From positions 124,001 through 188,000 of the forward strand of contig CANRDI010000001.1 of assembly GCA_947629335.1 (NCBI GenBank): DNA of 64,000 bases, written 5' to 3'. Shown here in pieces: positions 8,667-16,334 of this stretch (position 1 is the stretch's first letter; each line of letters begins with the position of its first letter). The DNA comes from an uncultured Clostridia bacterium. Its GTDB lineage: Bacteria > Bacillota > Clostridia > Oscillospirales > Ruminococcaceae. Below the pieces are notes generated by a model. That model was not told where the DNA came from. It worked only from the letters and a program-made list of their open reading frames with translations, and ran no database searches. The position numbers were made by a program, and so were the translations under genes.

Positions 8667-9042
8667 CAGTATTACCTCCGTAATAAATCTCAAGAATTTC
8701 TTTCATTTCCTCAAGTGTAAGCCCGCATATCCTCGCTTTTTCGCAGGCTTCCGACAGCAGCTTTTCCGTCTGGCGTACCATTTCCTCATGCAGAAAGTCG
8801 CTGTTTTGTTTTTTCACAAAGCACCCCTTTCCCGTGAAATTTTCTATAAATCCCTTTCTTTCAAGTTCTTCATAGGCGCGTTTTGTTGTGATAACGCTTA
8901 TCCTCAGCTGTCCTGCAAGCGTCCGCATAGACGGCAGCGCTTCCCCCTCAGAAAGTTCTCCGCTCATAATATGCGCCTCTATTTGTTCTATTATCTGCTG
9001 ATAGATAGGCTTGTCTGTTGTATTGCTTAAAATAATGTCCAT
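8659..9042 (-). CDS. GntR-family regulator, YtrA subgroup
   Basis: 127 residues: a winged helix-turn-helix (PIYQQIIEQIEAHIMSGEL to about residue 75) with a short C-terminal tail, the size of YtrA-type GntR regulators, which have no large effector domain. It is first in the exporter operon and should repress it. AAGGAG lies 8 bp before the ATG. A palindrome overlapping the promoter at 9063-9081 is the likely operator, so it is probably autoregulated. Confidence 0.88.
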   Translation of the reverse strand: MDIILSNTTDKPIYQQIIEQIEAHIMSGELSEGEALPSMRTLAGQLRISVITTKRAYEELERKGFIENFTGKGCFVKKQNSDFLHEEMVRQTEKLLSEACEKARICGLTLEEMKEILEIYYGGNTDE

Positions 9043-9062
9043 AATTTCTCCTTGATAAAAAC

Positions 9063-9110
9063 GTATATATACGATATATACATTATAGCATTTACATTTT
9101 TGTTTGTCAA
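9063..9110 (-). promoter_or_regulatory. Promoter and GntR-type operator of the exporter operon
   Basis: On the minus strand TTGACA (9110-9105), a 17-bp spacer and TATAAT (9087-9082) are followed at once by GTATATAT-CGT-ATATATAC (9063-9081), an exact 8-bp inverted repeat with a 3-bp spacer. Binding there would block the polymerase, as expected for a YtrA-type repressor. Confidence 0.78.
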
Positions 9111-9150
9111 GTACTTTTTTGGCAATTAAAAAAATATGAAAATGAAAACG

Positions 9151-9179
9151 TTGACAATTTGACCTGTTTATGATATAAT
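9151..9179 (+). promoter_or_regulatory. Consensus sigma-A promoter for the hybrid histidine kinase
   Basis: Perfect TTGACA (9151-9156), 17-bp spacer, perfect TATAAT (9174-9179), about 75 bp before the kinase start. It runs back to back with the GntR operon promoter. Confidence 0.8.
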
Positions 9180-9254
9180 ACTTTATAATAGGCGGGTTGT
9201 ACGTTTTTTTCGATTTTTACAGCACAAATGCTGTTTGTGATAGGAGGGGTTTTT

Positions 9255-11453
9255 ATGTCTACAAGTATGGATAACGAATATTATAAAAAATGGCGGTTGA
9301 GTTTGTTCAGAATAAATTTCATCATAGCTGTTGCGGTTTTTCTGCTTGAACTGGGGATATTTATTGTTTTATATGTTCAGGATAATATCGACCAGCCGCT
9401 TCCCGAATATCTTACGCGGTTTCTGATAGTTCCGTCCGCGCTTAATTTTTTGGCGGTAGGCGTTGAATTTTTCATTATGAAAAAATGTCCGCATAAAGTC
9501 ACTCTTCAAAATGAAATGGTTTTATATATCCAAATAGTTATATGCATTGTTTCTTCTGCGACGCATTATGTTTTTTCAAGTACCCTTACGGTCTTCTGTA
9601 TTCCGATTTTGTCGTCGGTCGTTTTTTGCAGCAGAAAGCTGACTCAAAACGCATTTTTTCTGAGCGTCGCGGGTATCGTCATAGCTATGGCAAACAGATT
9701 TGCGGGACGTTATAATAAATCGCAGGATAGTTATTTTATTCCGGATTTCTGCTTGGCTTTGGCGATAATATTTTTGGCTCTTCTTATTGCAAGAATAATT
9801 ATGAACCTTATATCCGAACAGAATAAACAGCTTATAGACCTTGCCATAGAGTCAAACGAAGCAAAGCGCCAAGCTCTCGAAGCAAACACGGCGAAAAGCA
9901 AGTTTCTTGCTAATATGTCTCATGAAATAAGGACGCCCATAAACGGCATACTCGGAATGGATTCTATCATTCTCCGCGAAAGCACCGACGCAGAGATAAG
10001 AGAATATGCCATGAATATCCAGAGCGCAGGGAAAAGCCTTATGTCGCTCATAAATGATATTCTTGATTTTTCAAAGATCGAGTCGGGGAAAATGGAGATC
10101 GTGCCGGTTGAATACGAATTGTTTTCGCTTATAAACGACTGCTATAATATGCTCAAAATGCGCGCGCAGGAGAGCAATCTCGAATTGCGCGTAGAAAACG
10201 ACCCGAATTTGCCCGCGCATTTTGTCGGAGATGAAATAAGGATAAGGCAGATAATTACAAATCTCCTTACAAATGCTGTAAAATACACTCAAAAAGGTTA
10301 TGTTATATTGAAATTAAACGGAAGACAAGCTGAGGATGGAAAATATATCCTTATAATTTCCGTAAAGGACACGGGTGTCGGCATTTCAAAGGAAAATCAG
10401 CAGAAGCTCTTCAAGTCATACGAGCGCGTAGATGAAAAGCATAACAGAGGCATTGAGGGAACGGGTCTCGGACTTATAATTACAAAACAACTTGTCGATC
10501 TGATGAACGGAAAGATCATAGTTGAGAGCGAAGAAGGAGTCGGGTCTGAATTTACGGTCGAGATACCCCAGACTGTAAGACACGTCGGCAAAGTAGGAAG
10601 TTTCCATGAAAGGTATCACCATAACGACAACGGATATTCTTATCGTGAAAAATTCCATGCTCCGAACGCTTGTATACTTGTGGTAGATGATGTACAGATG
10701 AACTTGAAGGTGTTTCAAGGTCTTTTAAGGCGTACGCAAATCAATGTAGATACCGCCGACAGCGGGGCAAAATGTCTCGAACTTGTAAAGAAAAAGCGCT
10801 ATGACATAATATTTCTCGATCATATGATGCCGGAAATGGACGGAATAGAAACATTCAGACAAATGAAGCAGATGCCGGATTCGCCAAACTCGAATACACC
10901 CGTAATTATGCTCACGGCAAACGCTATGTCCTCCGCAAAAAGGGAGTATTTCAATATCGGTTTTACCGACTATCTTTCAAAACCGATACACGAAACTGCT
11001 CTTGAAAACCTTATTGAAAGATATTTGTCGCCCGATCTTGTAATAACTGAGTTTAACAGCGAGCCTTCTTTTAAGACAGAAGAAGATCTTTCAGATAATA
11101 AAGCCCTTTTAGAAAAGCTCGGAGCGCATCTTGATATTGTTTCCGGACTGAAATACTGTATGAATGATGAAAAGTTCTATATTGAAATAGTAAGGGATTA
11201 CATAAATTCAGACCGTATTGAAAAGGTCATAAGTTCTTTTAAAGCAAAAGATTACGAAAATTATCGCATAAACGTTCATGCTCTGAAAAGCACGTCGCTT
11301 TCTATCGGCGCAGATCAGCTTTCGGAAAATGCGAAACAGCTTGAAATGGCTGCAAGAAATAACGACTTTGATTTTATCGAGGAGAACACCGAAAATCTGG
11401 TTTCCGAATATAAAGAGCTTATTGAAAATTTAAAAAATGCACTCGGAATGTAG
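9255..11453 (+). CDS. Membrane hybrid sensor histidine kinase with receiver and Hpt domains
   Basis: 732 residues; the ATG at 9255 follows GGAGGGG, so an upstream in-frame ATG at 9228 is not used. Order: about six membrane helices (1-190), a dimerisation/phosphoacceptor domain with SHEIRTP (His223), an ATPase domain with NLLTNAVKYT, DTGVGIS and GTGLGL, a receiver with phosphorylatable Asp522 (FLDHMMPEMD), and a C-terminal Hpt domain with His675 (HALKSTSLSIG). This gives a full internal phosphorelay. No separate response regulator is adjacent, so its output partner is unknown. It ends 17 bp before the sigma-K fragment's homology begins. Confidence 0.92.
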   Translation: MSTSMDNEYYKKWRLSLFRINFIIAVAVFLLELGIFIVLYVQDNIDQPLPEYLTRFLIVPSALNFLAVGVEFFIMKKCPHKVTLQNEMVLYIQIVICIVSSATHYVFSSTLTVFCIPILSSVVFCSRKLTQNAFFLSVAGIVIAMANRFAGRYNKSQDSYFIPDFCLALAIIFLALLIARIIMNLISEQNKQLIDLAIESNEAKRQALEANTAKSKFLANMSHEIRTPINGILGMDSIILRESTDAEIREYAMNIQSAGKSLMSLINDILDFSKIESGKMEIVPVEYELFSLINDCYNMLKMRAQESNLELRVENDPNLPAHFVGDEIRIRQIITNLLTNAVKYTQKGYVILKLNGRQAEDGKYILIISVKDTGVGISKENQQKLFKSYERVDEKHNRGIEGTGLGLIITKQLVDLMNGKIIVESEEGVGSEFTVEIPQTVRHVGKVGSFHERYHHNDNGYSYREKFHAPNACILVVDDVQMNLKVFQGLLRRTQINVDTADSGAKCLELVKKKRYDIIFLDHMMPEMDGIETFRQMKQMPDSPNSNTPVIMLTANAMSSAKREYFNIGFTDYLSKPIHETALENLIERYLSPDLVITEFNSEPSFKTEEDLSDNKALLEKLGAHLDIVSGLKYCMNDEKFYIEIVRDYINSDRIEKVISSFKAKDYENYRINVHALKSTSLSIGADQLSENAKQLEMAARNNDFDFIEENTENLVSEYKELIENLKNALGM

Positions 11454-11494
11454 AAAAAAGTTTCCGAAAGCGTGTAATTGCTAACCAGATAAAA

Positions 11495-11857
11495 ATGCAC
11501 TTCCGTAAGATGAAACACCGCCGCGACGAGGTATTTATAAGCGAACCGATCGACTGTGACGCTGAAGGAAATTCTCTTACGATCGAAGATATTTACAGCA
11601 GCGACGTAAATGTCGAGCAGACCGCCGAACTTAAAATAAACAGTGAAAAACTTTACAGGTTTATTTACGAAGAGCTTGACGACAGGGAACGAGAAATAAT
11701 ATGCAAACGCTATGGCGTAGCGGATAAGAACGGACGTGTCGGAACTCCCATGACGCAGAGGGAGATAGCAAAACAAATGGGAATTTCCCGCTCGTATATT
11801 TCAAGAATCGAGAAGAAAGCTCTCGAAAAGCTGCGCGCGAGATTTGACGAGAAATAG
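11495..11857 (+). CDS. C-terminal half of sporulation sigma factor sigma-K (SpoIIIC-like); N-terminal half absent
   Basis: 120 residues with the end of region 2 (MHFRKMKHRRDEV), then DDREREIICKRYGV and a region 4 helix-turn-helix TQREIAKQMGISRSYISR, which resembles sigma-K more than sigma-E, -F or -G. Homology begins upstream of the ATG, at about 11471 (RVIANQIKMHF matches the sigma-K stretch RCIENEILMHL), but nothing homologous precedes that; the upstream gene is a histidine kinase. There is no ribosome-binding site before the ATG. This is the shape of a sigK gene split by a skin-like element (spoIIIC is the C-terminal half in Bacillus) or of a decayed copy. It may be expressed only after a DNA rearrangement. 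Confidence 0.8.
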   Translation: MHFRKMKHRRDEVFISEPIDCDAEGNSLTIEDIYSSDVNVEQTAELKINSEKLYRFIYEELDDREREIICKRYGVADKNGRVGTPMTQREIAKQMGISRSYISRIEKKALEKLRARFDEK

Positions 11858-11880
11858 TTTATAAAAGAAAAGGGAGTAAA

Positions 11881-13266
11881 ATGGACGCTGAAGAAAGAGA
11901 AAGACTGCAATACAAAAAGATGACGGAAACGCCTATACCGAAACTTATAATAAAGCTCGGTATACCTACGACGCTCAGTATGCTTGTAACGAGCATATAT
12001 AATATGGCAGACACGTTTTTCCTCGGACAACAAGAAAACGGAAACAGCGCGTCCGGAGCGGTAGGAGTAGTTTTCGGACTTATGTCTGTTTTACAGGCGT
12101 TCGGATTTATGTTCGGACAGGGCGCGGGAAGCCTTAGTTCCCGCGCGCTCGGCGCAAAGGATATAGACAGAGCGTCAAAATACAGTTCCACGGGATTTTT
12201 CGCGGCAATGATGTCGGGCGCTTTGATAGCCGTTTTCGGGATTATTTTTATTGAACCGTTTATGAGGCTTCTTGGAAGCACCGACACGATAATGCCGTAT
12301 GCAAAAAGCTATTCTGTATTTATTTTGTTATCCGCGCCGTTTTTGTGCTCAAGCTGCGTTCTAAATAACGTTCTGCGGTTTGAGGGACAGGCGGCTCTTG
12401 CGACAGTCGGGCTTGCTTCGGGCGGATTGCTGAATATTTTCGGAGACTGGCTTTTAATGGAGGTATTTGACCTCGGAGTGACCGGAGCAGGCATTTCTAC
12501 CGCCGTTTCACAGTGCATCAGTTTCGGGATACTTTTAGCGATGTTCTTTTGCGGAAAAACTTCTGCAAGGCTCTCTGTCAGAATGGTTTCAAAGAATATC
12601 GGCGATTGGTTCGACATCTGCAAGACAGGATTTCCGAGCCTTGTCCGTCAGGGACTTACAAGCGTCTCAACAATGATCTTAAATAACAGCGCCGCGGTAT
12701 ATGGCGACGCAGCAATCGCGGCAATGTCCATAGTAAATCGTATCTGCTTTTTTACTTTTGCAACTTCCCTCGGTATCGGACAAGGATTTCAGCCTGTCTG
12801 CGCATTCAATTACGGAGCGAAAAAATACGGCAGAGTTAAAAGTGCGTTTATTTTTACATTTATGATCGGCGAGGTCGTTCTCGGAACGGTCGCTATATTC
12901 GGACTTATATTCTCCGATGGACTTATCGGTATATTCAGAGATGACGCGACTGTCATCAGTATAGGAAAGGTCGCGCTTTCGGCACAGTTTATCGGACAGT
13001 TTTTCCAGCCCTTGGCTGTCTGTACAAATATGATGTTTCAAAGTACGGGAAGATCCGCTGCTGCGACGCTGCTTTCAATGATGAGAAGCGGACTGTTCTT
13101 CATTCCGATATTGCTCATTTTTACGGCAGTCAGCGGACTGACAGGTATCCAGCTTTCACAGGCAATATCAGATGTTCTGACTACAGTCGCGTCGCTTCCG
13201 TTTGCAGTTTCATTTCTCAAAAAGCTCGGAAGACTTCAGGCTGAGGAAAACGCCAAAAAGGCTTAA
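11881..13266 (+). CDS. MATE family multidrug/sodium antiporter
   Basis: 461 residues with about twelve membrane helices in two similar halves. PTTLSMLVTSIYNMADTFFLG in the first half and the second-half QGFQPVCAFNYGA segment are typical of the MATE family, which exports cationic compounds in exchange for protons or sodium. AAAGGGAG is 5 bp before the ATG. The gene overlaps the convergent FAD/Rieske gene by four bases (13263-13266). No regulator is attached. The substrate is not predictable. Confidence 0.88.
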   Translation: MDAEERERLQYKKMTETPIPKLIIKLGIPTTLSMLVTSIYNMADTFFLGQQENGNSASGAVGVVFGLMSVLQAFGFMFGQGAGSLSSRALGAKDIDRASKYSSTGFFAAMMSGALIAVFGIIFIEPFMRLLGSTDTIMPYAKSYSVFILLSAPFLCSSCVLNNVLRFEGQAALATVGLASGGLLNIFGDWLLMEVFDLGVTGAGISTAVSQCISFGILLAMFFCGKTSARLSVRMVSKNIGDWFDICKTGFPSLVRQGLTSVSTMILNNSAAVYGDAAIAAMSIVNRICFFTFATSLGIGQGFQPVCAFNYGAKKYGRVKSAFIFTFMIGEVVLGTVAIFGLIFSDGLIGIFRDDATVISIGKVALSAQFIGQFFQPLAVCTNMMFQSTGRSAAATLLSMMRSGLFFIPILLIFTAVSGLTGIQLSQAISDVLTTVASLPFAVSFLKKLGRLQAEENAKKA

Positions 13267-14558
13267 AGCAGGTCGTTGTTTGAAGGATTGTCAAGAAGTT
13301 TTCCGCTTTCCGAAAAACGCGAACCGTGACAAGGACAGTCCCACGAATGTTCTTCTTTGTTCCATACAAGCCTGCACCCCATATGCGGGCAGCGTCTTAC
13401 TGACGGAGTAAGAAGACTTGTTATAGCCTCGGCGCTGTTTACGGCAAGCTGCGGGGTGAGTATACTGCGCGAAGGGCTGAAAAGTTTTTCATACGGAGAG
13501 CTTTTTCCTGTTGCTAAGTCGCTTAAAAGCCTTGCCGCAGCCATAGCCGAGGTCATTCCCCATTTGTTGAAGCCTGTCGCGGTATAGAGCGACGGAGTTC
13601 TTGCAGAATATTGACCGATATACGGTATCCCGTCAAGGCTCATACAGTCCTGCGTCGCCCAATGTGCAATTTCCTTTGCTTCGGGATAAGCCTTTTTGTA
13701 AAATCTGCGCAGTTCGGTAAAGTTTCCGCCTTTTTTCCCTGTGCGGTGACCGCCGCCTCCTATAAGGAGCAGATCTTTGAAATTCCTGAATGAAAGTCCG
13801 TTTTCTGTGTCTTCGATATACATTCCGTTCAGTTCCGGCGCGTTTTGAAGCGCAATAACGTACGAGCGCGACTGATAGAGCTTTATGAAATAGCTTCCGT
13901 GTTTGTTGAGAATAGGAAAATGGGTCGTGATAATGATCTTTTTGGCTTTTATTTTACCGCCGCTCGTTATGACTATATCGTCTAAAAATTCAGTGACCTT
14001 TGTGTTTTCATAGATGTTTAGTCCTTTTGAAACTGACGAAAGAAATTTAAGAGGATTAAACTGCGCCTGACCGGGGATCTTTACTGCTCCCTCAACGCAG
14101 AACGGAAGGGGAATATCATTTACAAGTTCGGCTTTACAGCCGATTTTTTTCAGCGCATGAACTTCTTGTTCAAGCGCGTCGCGGTTTTCGCGGGAAAACA
14201 CATAACTGTCGCGGTATTCAAAATCACAGTCTGTTTCCGAGCATAATTCGGCATATTTCCGTAATGCTTCGGTATTTGCTCTATAATAATCTCTTGCCGC
14301 GTCAATCCCTTTTTCTTTCAGTATTTTCGAGTATATCAGCTTATGCTGGACAGTTATTTTGGCAGTTGTGTTTTCCGTGACCCCGCCGCAAATATTGTCC
14401 TTTTCGACGAGAACATAATCCGCTCCTTTTTTGTCAAGAAAAAATGCTGTAAGAATTCCCGCGATGCCTCCGCCGATTATAAGAATATCAGTTCTTATGT
14501 TTTTTTCAAGTTTCGGGAACCGCGGCATTTCCGCGCTGTTTTTCCATATTGAGTTCAT
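13263..14558 (-). CDS. FAD-dependent oxidoreductase with C-terminal Rieske [2Fe-2S] domain
   Basis: 431 residues. The N-terminal FAD-binding Rossmann motif is IGGGIAGI, with the DAO-family pattern (TAKITVQHKLIY). The C-terminal ~45 residues hold CPH (Cys390, His392) and CPCH (Cys408, His411), the four ligands of a Rieske cluster, so this is a two-domain redox enzyme. Such fusions are found as FAD-dependent oxidoreductases of unknown substrate in Firmicutes. AAGGAG stands before the ATG. A 45-codon gene is 12 bp upstream on the same strand. The substrate is not known. Confidence 0.87.
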   Translation of the reverse strand: MNSIWKNSAEMPRFPKLEKNIRTDILIIGGGIAGILTAFFLDKKGADYVLVEKDNICGGVTENTTAKITVQHKLIYSKILKEKGIDAARDYYRANTEALRKYAELCSETDCDFEYRDSYVFSRENRDALEQEVHALKKIGCKAELVNDIPLPFCVEGAVKIPGQAQFNPLKFLSSVSKGLNIYENTKVTEFLDDIVITSGGKIKAKKIIITTHFPILNKHGSYFIKLYQSRSYVIALQNAPELNGMYIEDTENGLSFRNFKDLLLIGGGGHRTGKKGGNFTELRRFYKKAYPEAKEIAHWATQDCMSLDGIPYIGQYSARTPSLYTATGFNKWGMTSAMAAARLLSDLATGKSSPYEKLFSPSRSILTPQLAVNSAEAITSLLTPSVRRCPHMGCRLVWNKEEHSWDCPCHGSRFSESGKLLDNPSNNDLL

Positions 14559-14570
14559 AATTTCTCCTTT

Positions 14571-14708
14571 TCATTTCAGGTCTTGAAGATCCGCTTCGGG
14601 AATATCGTTTTCTATATTATCTCTTGCGAGGTCGTTATCAATAACAGGATAAACCTTCGAGATCGGTTTTTCCTCGTCAATGATAGGTTTTGTCGGTTTG
14701 CTTTTCAT
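14571..14708 (-). CDS. 45-residue acidic protein upstream of the FAD/Rieske oxidoreductase
   Basis: A short gene (45 residues) with AGGAG 7 bp before its ATG and a stop 12 bp before the oxidoreductase gene, on the same strand. It has many Asp/Glu residues and a Lys-rich N-terminus (MKSKPTKPIIDEEKP), no cysteine and no membrane segment. Nothing is recognised in it. The ribosome site and tight spacing argue that it is translated and co-transcribed; it might be a small partner or regulator of the oxidoreductase (inference). Confidence 0.55.
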   Translation of the reverse strand: MKSKPTKPIIDEEKPISKVYPVIDNDLARDNIENDIPEADLQDLK

Positions 14709-14809
14709 TTTTCCACTCCTTGCTGATTAAAAATATAGTGATAGTTTTTACAAATTTTTCGATAATATTATCGTCGGTGAAGTTGAATATGTTTGGTCAG
14801 AATTACCAT

Positions 14810-14838
14810 TTGAAATTTCAGGAAAATAATGATATAAT
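14810..14838 (+). promoter_or_regulatory. Sigma-A-type promoter for the DUF2798 gene
   Basis: TTGAAA (14810-14815), 17-bp spacer, TATAAT (14833-14838). The start codon is about 125 bp further on, so a leader is transcribed; no clear hairpin was identified in it. Confidence 0.62.
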
Positions 14839-14964
14839 ATTATTGAAATATGCAACGACACATGTTATACCTTTGGTATGTAAATCTGATTACGGAACAA
14901 AGTTTACATTTCTGAAGGCATAGCATTTTTTTGTTGCGAAAATAATTTTAAGAGGAGATATTTT

Positions 14965-15531
14965 ATGCCGAAAAACCAATTTGAAAGAATGATGTTCGCT
15001 CTTATGACGGTAATTGTCACCGTCCACGCCTATGTCTTTTACAGCTTGTATGTTGTAAACGGGTCTGTACTTATGGAGCTGAACAGCGCGCAAAGCGTTC
15101 TTGAAGCCGTTTCTAAACAGGGCGGAGTTTATATGCTTGGAAATTATATGCCGATATGGGCGGTAGTTATTGTTGAGTTTATTTTTGCTTATTCACTTGA
15201 ATGTTTTGTAGGAAGTCCCGTTTCATTTAAGCTTGCATGTAAGGTGTTTGACCCGAAAAACACTCACCCTGTTTTGTTTGAAACCGCGATAATTTGCTCA
15301 ACTGTCGGGATAATGTGTCCCGCAATGAGTTTAATCGCCGCAGTATTGTACTATCCGTTCTATGCCGGATTTAATATTTTAACATTTTTGGCAGATTGGC
15401 TGAAACTTGTCTGCTATAATTTCCCGTTTGCATTTTTTTCTCAGCTTTTCTTTATCCAGCCGCTTGTAAGAACGCTGTTTAAAGTAATATTCCGCAGAAG
15501 AAGATCCGTGGAGACGAAAAGTGAAGTATAA
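14965..15531 (+). CDS. DUF2798 membrane protein
   Basis: 188 residues with four membrane helices, as two repeats of about 75 residues (first MMFALMTVIVTVHAYVFY; second TAIICSTVGIMCPAMSL), the arrangement of two-copy DUF2798 proteins. The function of this family is unknown. AGAGGAG precedes the ATG. Hydrophobic segments and a basic C-terminal tail (FRRRRS) suggest the usual cytoplasmic end. Confidence 0.72.
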   Translation: MPKNQFERMMFALMTVIVTVHAYVFYSLYVVNGSVLMELNSAQSVLEAVSKQGGVYMLGNYMPIWAVVIVEFIFAYSLECFVGSPVSFKLACKVFDPKNTHPVLFETAIICSTVGIMCPAMSLIAAVLYYPFYAGFNILTFLADWLKLVCYNFPFAFFSQLFFIQPLVRTLFKVIFRRRRSVETKSEV

Positions 15532-15667
15532 TACATAAAATGCCGTTTAATATATATTAGATTTCCTTTATTAAGAGAATGATGTCGAAAAAATGAATAA
15601 AATTTTGTAAACCGCAGACAATATTCCCGACATCAAAATTTCTTAAAATATTGGAGGAATAAAATAT

Positions 15668-16213
15668 ATGAAAGCAACAGGCATTGTCCGCAGAATAGAC
15701 GATCTCGGACGAGTTGTAATTCCGAAGGAGATTCGCAGAACTATGCGGATACGCGAGGGCGATCCTCTGGAAATTTATACAAGCCCCGACGGAGAGGTAA
15801 TTTTCAAGAAATATTCGCCGGTCGGTGAGATAAGCTCAACCGCTTCACAATATGCAGACGTTTTGTCAAAGGTCGGCGGATGTCCCGCAGTTATATGCGA
15901 CCGCGACCATGTTATAGCCGTTTCGGGAATGAGCAAGAAAGAGATAATTGAGCGCAGAGTTTCCGGCTCTCTCGAAGATCTTATAGAACAGCGCAAGTCA
16001 TATGTTCTTAAAGGAGATAATGACAAAAAGCTGAATCCTATTGAGGGTGTTGACAGATATGCGCTCGCCTGTTCGCCGATATTGGCTTCGGGTGATGTAA
16101 ACGGCGCGGTTATAATGTTAAGTTCTGACAACAGCACAAATACAGCGACCGCAGAACAGTCCGCTTTGGTACAGGCGGCAGCAATGTACTTCGGAAAACA
16201 AATGGAAGAATAA
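15668..16213 (+). CDS. spoVT: Stage V sporulation regulator SpoVT (AbrB N-terminus plus GAF-like domain)
   Basis: 181 residues. The first 50 carry the AbrB-type swapped-hairpin DNA-binding domain (MKATGIVRRIDDLGRVVIPK, then EIRRTMRIREGDPLEI); the rest (about 55-178) is a GAF-like domain, as in SpoVT, which adjusts sigma-G-dependent genes in the forespore. TTGGAGGAAT precedes the ATG. In Bacillus the gene is sigma-G controlled; I did not see a convincing sigma-G promoter at the right spacing here. A terminator follows at once. SpoVT-like proteins also occur in non-sporulating relatives. Confidence 0.92.
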   Translation: MKATGIVRRIDDLGRVVIPKEIRRTMRIREGDPLEIYTSPDGEVIFKKYSPVGEISSTASQYADVLSKVGGCPAVICDRDHVIAVSGMSKKEIIERRVSGSLEDLIEQRKSYVLKGDNDKKLNPIEGVDRYALACSPILASGDVNGAVIMLSSDNSTNTATAEQSALVQAAAMYFGKQMEE

Positions 16214-16218
16214 GGCAA

Positions 16219-16247
16219 AGAGTGCAGGAGATCTGCACTCTTTTTTT
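16219..16247 (+). terminator. Intrinsic terminator after spoVT
   Basis: A 9-bp perfect stem (16219-16227 with 16233-16241) with a five-base loop is followed by six more T's. Confidence 0.88.
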
Positions 16248-16257
16248 GCTTAAATAC

Positions 16258-16286
16258 TTGACATCTAATTATAAATGTGATAAAAT
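16258..16286 (+). promoter_or_regulatory. Sigma-A-type promoter of the GHL10-amidase unit
   Basis: TTGACA (16258-16263), 17-bp spacer, TAAAAT (16281-16286), about 48 bp before the ATG. Confidence 0.75.
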
Positions 16287-16334
16287 TACATATATACATA
16301 GAAATAACGTTTGTACATAGTTGGGTGAAAATAA

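Noticed and set aside
15590..15630. A sigma-G promoter before spoVT
   Set aside because: TGAATA and CAATATT are 19 bp apart, which does not fit the usual spacing well enough.
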